Shown one piece after another: positions 37,120 to 45,462 of a stretch of DNA of 64,000 nt. The translations under genes were made by a program, and so were the position numbers. Below the pieces are notes generated by a model that worked only from the letters and a program-made list of their open reading frames with translations, had not been told where the DNA came from and ran no database searches. Every line of letters starts with the position of its first letter. Position 1 is the first letter of the stretch. Source of the DNA: Dongshaea marina (GTDB lineage Bacteria; Pseudomonadota; Gammaproteobacteria; Enterobacterales; Aeromonadaceae). The stretch is from positions 2,865,658-2,929,657 of the forward strand of contig NZ_CP028897.1 of the NCBI RefSeq assembly GCF_003072645.1, read 5' to 3'.

Positions 37120-37947
37120 CTATGCTGAGTTCGCCAGCAGGCGATCCAAGAGTGAAGTGGGTAACACCCGCCTGAAAAATCCCATTAGGTGTGTTGGTAC
37201 AGTGACAGCATAGCGGGCTTTAGGGCTCCTGCTGTTTAATGCATGCAGTAGAGGTTTGACACAGGCATCTGCAGGCAGAGTAAAGCGCCCGGAGGGCCCC
37301 TCTTTATCCAGTCTTTGCAGTGTTAGCTGGTAGGCATCCTGGTGGCGGCTCTCATCCATGCAGATCTCCTGCAAAAAGGCTGCGCGGGCATTTTTCCGAA
37401 ACGCCGTGTCTATGGGCCCGGGTTCAATCAGGCTGACGCAAACCCCGCTCCCCTTGAGCTCCTGGCGCAGTGTATCCGTATAGCCCTCCAGCGCAAACTT
37501 ACTGGCGTTATAAGCCCCCCGGTATTTCATCGCAACCAGCCCCAGTACCGAGCTGTTTTGAATGATTCGCCCCTCTTTCGCCTCAAGCATTGAGGGCAGG
37601 AGCAACCGGGTAAGATGATGCAGGCCGAACAGATTGGTTTCAAACTGCCGGCGCAATGCCGAAGTTGGAAGATCCTCTAATGCCCCCGGTTGACCATAGG
37701 CACCATTATTAAACAGGCCATACACACGTCCCTGCCCCAGCTCCAGAGCCTGCGCGGCCGCTCGCTCCATTGAGCTCTCACAGGTTAAATCAAGTTCTAT
37801 GGTAGTCAGCCCCTGCTGTCTGAGCATCTCAATGTCGGCAGGTTTGCGTGCCGAGGCGATGACCCGATATCCCTGCTCCCGCAGAGCCATGGCCGATGCG
37901 TACCCTATGCCGCTGGAGCAGCCGGTGATCAATACAGTCCGTTCCAT
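37120..37947 (-). CDS. Short-chain dehydrogenase/reductase
   Basis: A 275-residue classical SDR. The cofactor motif TGCSSGIG is at residues 8-15, NNGAYG is the NNAG-equivalent, the catalytic Ser is in QNSSVLG, and YNASK carries Tyr and Lys of the active site. The Arg/Lys after strand 2 (ASARKPAD) suggests NADPH preference. The C-terminal ~70 residues (HALNSRSPKARYAVTVPTHLMGFFRRVLPTSLLDRLL) resemble YbbO-like or retinol-dehydrogenase-type SDRs with a membrane-associating end. The substrate is unknown. Confidence 0.85.
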   Translation of the reverse strand: MERTVLITGCSSGIGYASAMALREQGYRVIASARKPADIEMLRQQGLTTIELDLTCESSMERAAAQALELGQGRVYGLFNNGAYGQPGALEDLPTSALRRQFETNLFGLHHLTRLLLPSMLEAKEGRIIQNSSVLGLVAMKYRGAYNASKFALEGYTDTLRQELKGSGVCVSLIEPGPIDTAFRKNARAAFLQEICMDESRHQDAYQLTLQRLDKEGPSGRFTLPADACVKPLLHALNSRSPKARYAVTVPTHLMGFFRRVLPTSLLDRLLANSA

Positions 37948-38260
37948 TCAATCCCCCAATTGTAAAATCATCTCATGATAACAGGATAAATCCACCGGTG
38001 AGCTTATTAAGCAATGTTTAAACCTCTACTGAGACTACAAAATTTTACGAAATTGAGAGCTGACTCATTTGACTACATTTGATGGCTTCGGTACCCTGCG
38101 CGCGGCTGGGTTTCGGGAGACCAAACTCCCATTTTTGATAGAAGCCCACCTCATTAACGCTCGGTTTTAAAAATCAAGCGCCAGCAACTCCTTAAACAAT
38201 CTATAATTTTTTCTAGACACAGCTGAAGCCGTGACTGTCACCAGGATCAGGATAACAGGA
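37948..38260. promoter_or_regulatory. Leader region of the type I secretion operon
   Basis: A 313-base divergent gap that must carry the promoter for the lapB-like operon. It has a hairpin-plus-T sequence at 38115-38136 (GGGAG / CTCCC followed by ATTTTTG), which would act as a weak terminator inside a leader. An overlapping alternative pairing (TGGG / CCCA) could form instead. I do not recognise a riboswitch consensus. Confidence 0.35.
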
Positions 38261-40414
38261 ATGCATGAACATCAAGAGTCCCGAAACGTTGTCGACCCGC
38301 TACTCGAGTGCTTGTGGTGGATAAGCCGTCGCTTTGGTGCTGTTTGCAGCCGCGAATCGCTGCTCGCTGGCCTGCCTCTTCCTGAAGGAAGACTCACCGC
38401 TAGTTATTTTCCCCAGGCCGCTATTCGGGCCGGCCTCAGCTCGCGAGTCTTTGATAAAAAACTAACCGATCTTGATCCGGAGCAACTTCCCTGTATTTTA
38501 CTGCTCGGCAAGCAGACCGCCTGTGTACTGATGGAGCTTGATCTTCAAAAACAACAAGCCCGGGTGATGATGCCCAGTAAGAACTCGGGAGAGATCTGGA
38601 TCGAACTTAGCGAGCTGGAGAAGGATTACCAGGGAAACCTGTTTTTTCTCAAGCAGGAGTTTCGTTATGATCAACGCTCCCCTGATCTCAAGCTCTCAAA
38701 ACATGGTCACTGGTTTTGGAGCGTGATTTTCCGTTCTATCCCCATCTATGCTGATGTTCTCTATGCCTCATTGCTGATCAATATTTTTGCCATCGCAGCG
38801 CCACTGTTTACCATGAACGTCTATGACAAGATAGTTCCCAACCTTGCATTTGAATCGCTGTGGGTGCTGGCGATCGGGGCGGCTGTGATCTTCCTGTTTG
38901 ACTTTGTGATCCGCCAGCTTCGAAGCTACTTTATCGATGTCGCAGCCAAAAAATCCGATGTCATCCTCTCTGCCGAGATCTTTTCCAAGGTGATGCGTAC
39001 CCGGCTGGAGTCTCGCCCCATCTCGACCGGGGCCTTCGTCCGCCATCTCCAGGAGTTCGAGTCGATTCGTGAGTTTTTCACCTCAGCAACCATCACCTCT
39101 CTGGTGGATTTTCCCTTTGCCCTGCTATTCCTGTTCGTGATCTGGCTGTTTGCCGGTAGCATGGTGTTGATCCCGATCACTGGAATCGCAATTCTCATCA
39201 TCTACAGCTTCCTGATCCAGGCGCCTCTACAGCGCAGTGTTGAAGAGGGAAGTCGTCTCGCATCACAAAAGCATGCCAACCTGGTGGAGAGCGTCTCAGG
39301 AATTGAAACCGTTAAGCTGTTGGGCGCCGAAGGTGTCTTCCAGTTTCGCTGGGAGCAGGCCGTCAACCATATGGCTAACTGGGGCACCAAGACGCGTAAG
39401 ATCACCACCTCGGTCAGTGCCACCGCCAGCTATATGCAGCAAATGATTACTGTCTCCTTGATTGTCTATGGCGTTTATCTGCTGGCCAATGGTGAGTTGA
39501 GCATGGGGGGGATCATCGCCTCTGTGATGCTGGGCTCACGGGCGATCGGCCCCATGGTTCAGCTATCGGTTCTCTCCACCCGTTATAACCAGGCCAAGTC
39601 GGCTCTGAAGATCCTCAGTCAAATCATGGAACTTCCCGAGGAGCGCGAATCCTCTGACAAGGTGACCAACCCCATCATCAAGGGCAATGTGGAGTTCACC
39701 GACGTATCCTTTGTCTACCCCGGAAGCGATGCCAAATCGGTCAACCACCTCAACCTTTCGATCCGTGCAGGTGAAAAAATTGGCATTATCGGACGGATCG
39801 GTGCAGGTAAAAGCTCACTGATGCGTCTGTTAAGTGGACTCTATCAGCCTACTGAGGGCTCCATCTATCTCGATGGGATCGATATCCAACAGTTTCCTGA
39901 GAGCTTCCTGCGGCGTAATGTTGGTTGCATGCCCCAGGATATCACCCTGTTTTTCGGCTCAATTCGTGACAATATCTGCCTGGGACAACCTTGGATCGAT
40001 GATGAAACCATTCAAAGAACCGCCATTCGCTCCGGAGTTGCCGAGTTTGCCATGCGCGATCCAAACGGACTGGAGCGACAGGTTGGAGAGGGAGGACGCA
40101 ACCTGTCCGGAGGCCAGAAGCAGACCATCGGCCTAGCCCGAGCGCTGCTTCATGATCCACCGGTTCTGATTTTAGACGAGCCAACTTCGGATATGGATTT
40201 TCGAAGTGAGATCCAGGTCAGAGAGTCATTGAAGAAACTCAACTCCAAACAGACCATGTTGCTGATCACCCACCGCTCCTCCATGCTGGAGCTGGTTGAT
40301 CGCATTCTGGTTTTTGATAACGGGCGGTTGGTTGCAGATGGTCCCAAAGAGGAGGTCATGCAACAGCTAAGTGAGGGTAAAGTGCGAGCGCCGATGCAAG
40401 GAGACTCTCAGTGA
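38261..40414 (+). CDS. Type I secretion ABC transporter (LapB-like)
   Basis: A 717-residue exporter with fused ATPase and membrane domains. The first ~130 residues are a C39-peptidase-like domain without the catalytic Cys/His arrangement, as in LapB/HlyB, where it docks substrate. Six helices follow (residues ~150-430), then the ATPase: Walker A GRIGAGKSS, signature LSGGQKQTIGLARAL, Walker B LILDEPTSDMD and switch TH. It would export the giant adhesin encoded on the opposite strand at 45.5-56.7 kb. The ATG at 38261 has AGGA nine bases upstream; an in-frame GTG at 38231 is possible. The stop overlaps the adaptor gene (GTGA). Confidence 0.9.
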   Translation: MHEHQESRNVVDPLLECLWWISRRFGAVCSRESLLAGLPLPEGRLTASYFPQAAIRAGLSSRVFDKKLTDLDPEQLPCILLLGKQTACVLMELDLQKQQARVMMPSKNSGEIWIELSELEKDYQGNLFFLKQEFRYDQRSPDLKLSKHGHWFWSVIFRSIPIYADVLYASLLINIFAIAAPLFTMNVYDKIVPNLAFESLWVLAIGAAVIFLFDFVIRQLRSYFIDVAAKKSDVILSAEIFSKVMRTRLESRPISTGAFVRHLQEFESIREFFTSATITSLVDFPFALLFLFVIWLFAGSMVLIPITGIAILIIYSFLIQAPLQRSVEEGSRLASQKHANLVESVSGIETVKLLGAEGVFQFRWEQAVNHMANWGTKTRKITTSVSATASYMQQMITVSLIVYGVYLLANGELSMGGIIASVMLGSRAIGPMVQLSVLSTRYNQAKSALKILSQIMELPEERESSDKVTNPIIKGNVEFTDVSFVYPGSDAKSVNHLNLSIRAGEKIGIIGRIGAGKSSLMRLLSGLYQPTEGSIYLDGIDIQQFPESFLRRNVGCMPQDITLFFGSIRDNICLGQPWIDDETIQRTAIRSGVAEFAMRDPNGLERQVGEGGRNLSGGQKQTIGLARALLHDPPVLILDEPTSDMDFRSEIQVRESLKKLNSKQTMLLITHRSSMLELVDRILVFDNGRLVADGPKEEVMQQLSEGKVRAPMQGDSQ

Positions 40415-41805
40415 TCCCGTCAAACAAAAAAAAGATCCCTGCCCAGGAGCAGGAGTTTTTAAACGACCTCTCTGCCGTTAATCTTTCCAAGCCAATCCGT
40501 GGTGCCCGGATCATGCTGTGGTTCACCCTGATCCTGGTCGCATCTTTTATTATCTGGGCGCTGTGGGCCAAGATTGATGAGGTGGCAGTGGCTCAGGGTA
40601 CCGTGATCCCATCCAAACAGCTGCAGGTGGTACAAAACCTGGAGGGAGGGATCCTCAAAGAGATCTATGTACGTGAAGGACAAAAGGTCAAGATAGGTGA
40701 AAGGCTGCTGCTGATAGATGATACCCGTTTCAAATCGGATCTCAGGGGACGCTTTCAGGAGATCATTGGCCTTGAAGCAGATATCGCACGTTTGCAGGCA
40801 GCGGTGACCAGTGTCATCGTCAACCCATCCAAGTCTCTTAGTTGGAGAGAGCAGGTCCGGGTCAACTTCAATCAGCCACGCTTTACCAAGGAGCTGTGGA
40901 AAGATCATCCGGTGGAAGTTTCTCAACAGGAATCTCTACTTCAGGAGCAGCTCAAAAACCTAAGCGCCGATCTTGAGATCATGGGCTACCAGATTGAGCA
41001 GGAGGAGCAACTGGCCAAAGAGCTGGAGGCGACCATCCGCACCCAGACCGAAAATATCAAACTGGCCCAGGAGGAACTCTCATTGTCAGCACCTCTGGTC
41101 AAAGAGGGGCTGGTGCCTCGGGTTGAATTCCTCAAGATGAAGCGAGATCTCAACAATCTGCAGGGTGAGCTGGTCAACAAGCGCCTGGAGATCCCCAAAC
41201 TCAAGGCCAGCCTCGGGGAGAAGATCCTCAAACGGCGCAATGTTGCCCTGAGTTTTCGCTCTGATGCCTACGAAGAGCTCAATCAAAAGCGTGCTGAGCT
41301 GAAGAAACTCAAAGAGACCCAGGTTGGCTTAAAAGACAGGGTTGAGCGCACCATGGTGCTTTCTCCCGTCAACGGCACAATCCAAAAAGTTGAGGTCAAT
41401 ACCGTGGGGGGTGTCATTCAGCCTGGGATGGATCTCATCAATATCGTACCGGATGAAGACTCGCTGCTGATCGAGGCCAAGATCTCTCCCCGGGATATCG
41501 CCTTCCTTCGCCCCAAACTCAAGGCGATCGTCAAATTCTCAGCCTATGACTTTACTATCTATGGCGGTCTTCCGGGTGAGGTGGAGCACATCAGTCCCGA
41601 CTCATTCCAGGATGAGAAAGGCAACCCCTATTTTCTGGTTCGGGTGCGAACCAGTGTTAACTTCCTTGGCACACCCGAACATCCTCTGCCGATCATACCT
41701 GGGATGCAGGCCACAGTGGATATCATGACCGGCAAGAAGCGAGTGATCGATTACCTGCTAAAACCGATACTCAGAGCCAAATACAATGCATTGCGTGAAC
41801 GCTAG
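40411..41805 (+). CDS. HlyD-family membrane-fusion protein (LapC-like)
   Basis: A 464-residue periplasmic adaptor. It has one N-terminal membrane anchor (~residues 28-52, GARIMLWFTLILVASFIIWALWAKID), the lipoyl-like half QVVQNLEGGILKEIYVREGQKVKIGE, and long coiled coils (residues ~115-310). The second lipoyl half follows, then the beta-barrel with MVLSPVNGTIQKVEVNTVGGVIQPG. It connects the ABC exporter to an outer-membrane TolC-type channel, which is not encoded here. It starts at a GTG overlapping the transporter stop by four bases. Confidence 0.92.
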   Translation: MIPSNKKKIPAQEQEFLNDLSAVNLSKPIRGARIMLWFTLILVASFIIWALWAKIDEVAVAQGTVIPSKQLQVVQNLEGGILKEIYVREGQKVKIGERLLLIDDTRFKSDLRGRFQEIIGLEADIARLQAAVTSVIVNPSKSLSWREQVRVNFNQPRFTKELWKDHPVEVSQQESLLQEQLKNLSADLEIMGYQIEQEEQLAKELEATIRTQTENIKLAQEELSLSAPLVKEGLVPRVEFLKMKRDLNNLQGELVNKRLEIPKLKASLGEKILKRRNVALSFRSDAYEELNQKRAELKKLKETQVGLKDRVERTMVLSPVNGTIQKVEVNTVGGVIQPGMDLINIVPDEDSLLIEAKISPRDIAFLRPKLKAIVKFSAYDFTIYGGLPGEVEHISPDSFQDEKGNPYFLVRVRTSVNFLGTPEHPLPIIPGMQATVDIMTGKKRVIDYLLKPILRAKYNALRER

Positions 41806-41880
41806 TTAGAAGAGAGGACTCTTCAGGTTTCGTGTTGCAAGACCCCAAAGGAAGATGGGAACTGGATGGATGGAGACACG

Positions 41881-43818
41881 ATGACACTTAATAAGAAGCT
41901 ACTGATCATTACCTCTGTGATCCTGCTGCTGCTGCTGGCCATCGGATTTTTTGTCCAATGCAAAATGTTGCAGTTCGAGCATCAGCAGCAACAACGAGTG
42001 TTGCTCAATAAGAGTACCCAATTTATTAAGGTCGCTCTGATCCCCTATATTGAGATTGGCGATACCCAGGGGATTGAGGGAACACTGGATGTGATCTTTG
42101 ATGGCAAATACCATCAGAAGATAGAGATCACCACCTTCCCTCTGGATGAGATCTTTACCCGAACCAGCCGGCTCACCAGCTCACAGGCCCCGGCATGGTT
42201 CACCGGGCTAGGCTTGTTCCCACAGCTTACGAGTCAAGCCAGTGTCATGGTTCACTCCGAGGCCTTTGGTGATTTTGAGGTGGGCCGTGTCGAACTCACC
42301 AACAATCCTGCTTCAGCCTATAATGAGCTCTGGGGCGAGGTCTCCAAGCTGTTTATTCTGTATCTGACCACATTTATTGTCTGTGTTGTGCTGTTTTTTA
42401 TCATCTATAACCTTAACTTCCGCTCCCTCATCCGCCTGAGAGACAGTGCTATCCGCTGTCAGAAAAGTAATGATGGCTCCAATATTGAGCTCCCTAAGGA
42501 GTCTGATCTCAAACCTATTGCCCAAACCATCAATGCATTAAGCACTCAGCTCAAGGTGTATCTGGATGGCAAGTCCAAGCAGATCGAAGATCTCTACAAG
42601 ATGGCTTATGAAGACAGCACCTCTGGCCTTGGCAACCGCGACTACTTTATCAGTCAGGTCAAGGAGTGGATCGCCGAGGATGGTGTGGGTGGCATGATGA
42701 TCATCTCCATCGATATTCTGGATGAGATCTATCAAAAAGATGGCTTCATGGCCCGGGATCAGTTCCTCAAATCAATTGGTGAGACACTTCAGCTGCAACT
42801 CAAACCCTATGATCGCCATGAGGTGGCTCGCTTCTCGGATACCGAGTTTGCCATCTTGATCCCGGGGGTGAATCAACAGGAGCTGCTCAATATAGCCGAA
42901 AATCTTAACGGGAATATCTCCAACATCTTGGTCAATCCCCTGAGTGCTCCCCGGATTATATCCACCATAGGTGCCGCGATGCGCACCGATCAGGAGTCTC
43001 TTCCTGAGCTTCTGAGCACAGCCGATCAGGCCCTGCTCAAGGCACGGATGGATCACCTGGAGATCTACATCAAGGAAGACAAGTCACAGGAGCAGCTCGG
43101 GCGCTTTGAGTGGAAGAGGATCATTGAGACGGCGATAAACCAGCAACAGATCCACTTCTATATTCAGCCGGTGTTCGCCATCGATCAGAAAACCCGGCTG
43201 CATACTGAGCTATTTAGCTACATCGATGATGGTCAGAAAACCTATAGCGCTGGTGAATTCATGCCCGCGGTGGAGCAGTTCCGCCTCGGAGATAAGCTGG
43301 ATCAGCATATTCTTGAACATCTGATCCCGCTTTTAGAAAGCCACCCCGAGATGAATTTTGCACTCAACTGGTCACGGACCGCGATTACCAATGAAAAATT
43401 CTGTGCCTGGATCATCCAAACCCTGATTCAGAACAAGGGGTTAGCAAAACGCTTGTGCTTCGAGATCCAGGAGTCGGTACTACTCAAGGCATCGGATAGG
43501 ATCCAAAATACTCTTGAGGAGCTCAGAGCCCATGGCTACATGTGGGGAATCGATCAATTTGGTCGCCACCTTCATGCCACCGACTACCTGAAGCGACTCC
43601 ATCCGGACTATGTGAAGATAGACCATACCTTCACCAAGATGCTGGTCAAGGATATCAATGATACCACCTGCCTCTCCGCCATCTGCGATATCGCCCATGG
43701 GGCTGGAGCCAGAGCCATTGTGACTCAGATTGAGAGCCAGGCTGTGCTTGATAGCCTCAAAGGCTTGCCCATCGATGGCTACCAGGGGTATATCAACCCA
43801 CCCCACCCTTTAAAATAG
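41881..43818 (+). CDS. LapD-like c-di-GMP receptor with degenerate GGDEF and EAL domains
   Basis: A ~645-residue inner-membrane protein. Its order is membrane helix (LNKKLLIITSVILLLLLAIGFF), a periplasmic LapD/MoxY-type sensor, a second helix (~residue 165), a HAMP-like linker, GGDEF and EAL. The GGDEF site reads RFSDTEFAIL and the EAL site HTELFSY, and the late catalytic motif is YQGYINPP, so both enzymatic sites are degenerate, as in LapD. LapD binds c-di-GMP with its EAL domain and sequesters the protease LapG, keeping the adhesin on the surface. It lies 75 bases after the adaptor gene, and a terminator follows. The start could instead be the ATG at 41866. Confidence 0.9.
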   Translation: MTLNKKLLIITSVILLLLLAIGFFVQCKMLQFEHQQQQRVLLNKSTQFIKVALIPYIEIGDTQGIEGTLDVIFDGKYHQKIEITTFPLDEIFTRTSRLTSSQAPAWFTGLGLFPQLTSQASVMVHSEAFGDFEVGRVELTNNPASAYNELWGEVSKLFILYLTTFIVCVVLFFIIYNLNFRSLIRLRDSAIRCQKSNDGSNIELPKESDLKPIAQTINALSTQLKVYLDGKSKQIEDLYKMAYEDSTSGLGNRDYFISQVKEWIAEDGVGGMMIISIDILDEIYQKDGFMARDQFLKSIGETLQLQLKPYDRHEVARFSDTEFAILIPGVNQQELLNIAENLNGNISNILVNPLSAPRIISTIGAAMRTDQESLPELLSTADQALLKARMDHLEIYIKEDKSQEQLGRFEWKRIIETAINQQQIHFYIQPVFAIDQKTRLHTELFSYIDDGQKTYSAGEFMPAVEQFRLGDKLDQHILEHLIPLLESHPEMNFALNWSRTAITNEKFCAWIIQTLIQNKGLAKRLCFEIQESVLLKASDRIQNTLEELRAHGYMWGIDQFGRHLHATDYLKRLHPDYVKIDHTFTKMLVKDINDTTCLSAICDIAHGAGARAIVTQIESQAVLDSLKGLPIDGYQGYINPPHPLK

Positions 43819-43844
43819 CGCCAACCTTTGCATCTTATCGATAC

Positions 43845-43866
43845 TGCCCGGCTTTTAAGCCGGGCA
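43845..43866 (+). terminator. Terminator of the lapB-lapC-lapD-like operon
   Basis: A perfect 10-base-pair stem (TGCCCGGCTT / AAGCCGGGCA) with a 2-base loop lies 27 bases after the LapD-like stop. It marks the end of the three-gene operon. Confidence 0.75.
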
Positions 43867-44150
43867 AGTTATAAGGTTCCTCAAGGGGAAAATCATTGTT
43901 TTAAACTATGATTGTTGAGTTCTGATAAAGAATGTTTGTGCAAAGCAGATTCTGTCTGTTATGGCTTTCAAAACAAGCCCAGGCTTTGTTAAACAGACCT
44001 ACTAATGCCACTTTCATGCGGTATAACTACCATAGAAAAGCACATGAACATATCTTGTATATCATCGCATGACACTCAAGGTTTGACTCTGTCTATAACA
44101 AAACTATTTCATAAAATTATCGTTAAATATCAGTTCTACTACATTCCCCT
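43867..44150. other. Low-content stretch between the terminator and the IS element
   Basis: About 280 A/T-rich bases between the operon terminator and the IS left end. A 71-codon plus-strand frame starting at 44005 crosses into the IS and has no ribosome site, so I do not call it. No other signal is seen. Confidence 0.35.
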
Positions 44151-45299
44151 AGAGCATTTTAGACTTAATCAACCTGAGCTGCGCATAAGAGGGGAACTAA
44201 AAGCCCAAGCTGCGATCTGATCGTTTGTCCAGAACCATCAATCGCCAAGGAGCTTGGGCATGATCAATTTAGAAGCTATTTTCGTTGATGTCGATGATTT
44301 CTGTCAGGTCTTTCTACCCGCTTGGCAAAAACAGCAGATCTCCTTAGGTGTGAAGCAGCGGAACAGACCCTCTCGCCTGGCTGTCAGTGAAGTGATGACC
44401 ATCGTCATCGCATTCCATCGCTTGGGATTCCGAGACTTTAAATCCTATTATCTTCAGTTCGTATGTAAGTACTGGAAAAGCGAGTTCCCCGGCCTGGTGA
44501 GTTACACCCGGATGTTGAAATTGATGCAAACGACCCTTGTCCCTTTGTGCTCCTATCTCACCCACAGACAAGCAAAACCTACTGGGATTGCATTCGTCGA
44601 CTCAACAAAACTTCAGGTTTGCCATAACCTTCGCATCCCTCGACATCAAGTATTTCAAGGTGCTGCCAAGCGTGGCAAAGGAACCATGGGGTGGTTTTAT
44701 GGATTTAAATTGCACCTTATCATCAATGATCAAGGTGGTGTTATCTCGGTCAAATTAACCCCAGCCAATGTTGATGACAGAACTCCTCTTCCTGAAATGT
44801 GCGAGCAGCTCTGGGGTTCACTCTATGGAGATAAAGGCTATATTTCAGGACCACTTGCAGAAGAGCTGGCAGACCAAGGGGTCACATTAATTACCAGCAT
44901 CAGGAAGAATATGAAACCAAAGTTGATGCGGCTATGGGATAAGCTGATGCTCCGCAAACGCTTCATCATTGAAACCGTCTTTGATCAGCTGAAGAACATC
45001 TCTCAGATAGAACACTCACGGCATCGTAGCTGCATCAGCTTTATGGTGAATCTCCTTGCTGGCCTCATTGCATATACCTTCCAGGAAAAGAAGCCGAGCA
45101 TCCGAATGTCTCGGCTTGAAAAGGAAGCGCTTATGCAGATCTGAGGTTAATCAGGGTCGCTATTCGTTCCCTCAAATTCAAGCGCTGCTTTGAGCTTTTT
45201 TAAGCTGACCTTCTGCAGCAAGGATGTGACTTGCGTATCAGCGTTCAAAGTTGAAGCGGCTCTTATGGAGAGTGAACCCATTTATCCGGAAAATGCTCT
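44151..45299 (+). mobile_element. IS982-family insertion sequence (ends tentative)
   Basis: The element is defined by the transposase at 44260-45144. A perfect 10-base inverted repeat AGAGCATTTT lies at 44151-44160 and 45290-45299, giving about 1.15 kb, close to the usual IS982 length. IS982 inverted repeats are normally longer, and no target-site duplication is obvious, so the precise ends are uncertain. The insertion lies between the Lap-like export operon and the adhesin gene. Confidence 0.6.
44260..45144 (+). CDS. IS982-family transposase
   Basis: A 294-residue DDE transposase. Its catalytic residues are visible in FVDSTKLQVC (Asp), YGDKGYIS (Asp) and FIIETVFDQLKN (Glu), the spacing typical of IS982. 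The N-terminus (VFLPAWQKQQISLGVKQRNRPSRLAVSEVMTIVIAFH) also matches the family. The ATG at 44260 is seven bases after AAGGAG; the frame also opens at a TTG two codons earlier. The frame is intact, so it may be active. Confidence 0.9.
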   Translation: MINLEAIFVDVDDFCQVFLPAWQKQQISLGVKQRNRPSRLAVSEVMTIVIAFHRLGFRDFKSYYLQFVCKYWKSEFPGLVSYTRMLKLMQTTLVPLCSYLTHRQAKPTGIAFVDSTKLQVCHNLRIPRHQVFQGAAKRGKGTMGWFYGFKLHLIINDQGGVISVKLTPANVDDRTPLPEMCEQLWGSLYGDKGYISGPLAEELADQGVTLITSIRKNMKPKLMRLWDKLMLRKRFIIETVFDQLKNISQIEHSRHRSCISFMVNLLAGLIAYTFQEKKPSIRMSRLEKEALMQI

Positions 45300-45380
45300 A
45301 AGTAAATCGTAATAATAGCTGATATTTTGGTGTCATACACTAGGCATTTCAGACGATTAAATAGTGCTTCAAAAATTTAG

Positions 45381-45422
45381 AAGGCAATGACCCTGAAGGT
45401 GCATCCTCAGGGTCACTGCCTT
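45381..45422 (-). terminator. Terminator of the giant adhesin gene
   Basis: A 16-base stem with one mismatch (AAGGCAATGACCCTGA / TCAGGGTCACTGCCTT) and a 10-base loop lies ~40 bases after the adhesin stop in minus orientation. It may act in both directions. Confidence 0.7.
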
Positions 45423-45462
45423 CTCTAGCATAAACTATAGCTTTAGGACGACAGTTATTTCA

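Noticed and set aside
44141-45309. Target-site duplication of the IS element
   Set aside because: The flanks CATTCCCCT and AAGTAAATC do not match.
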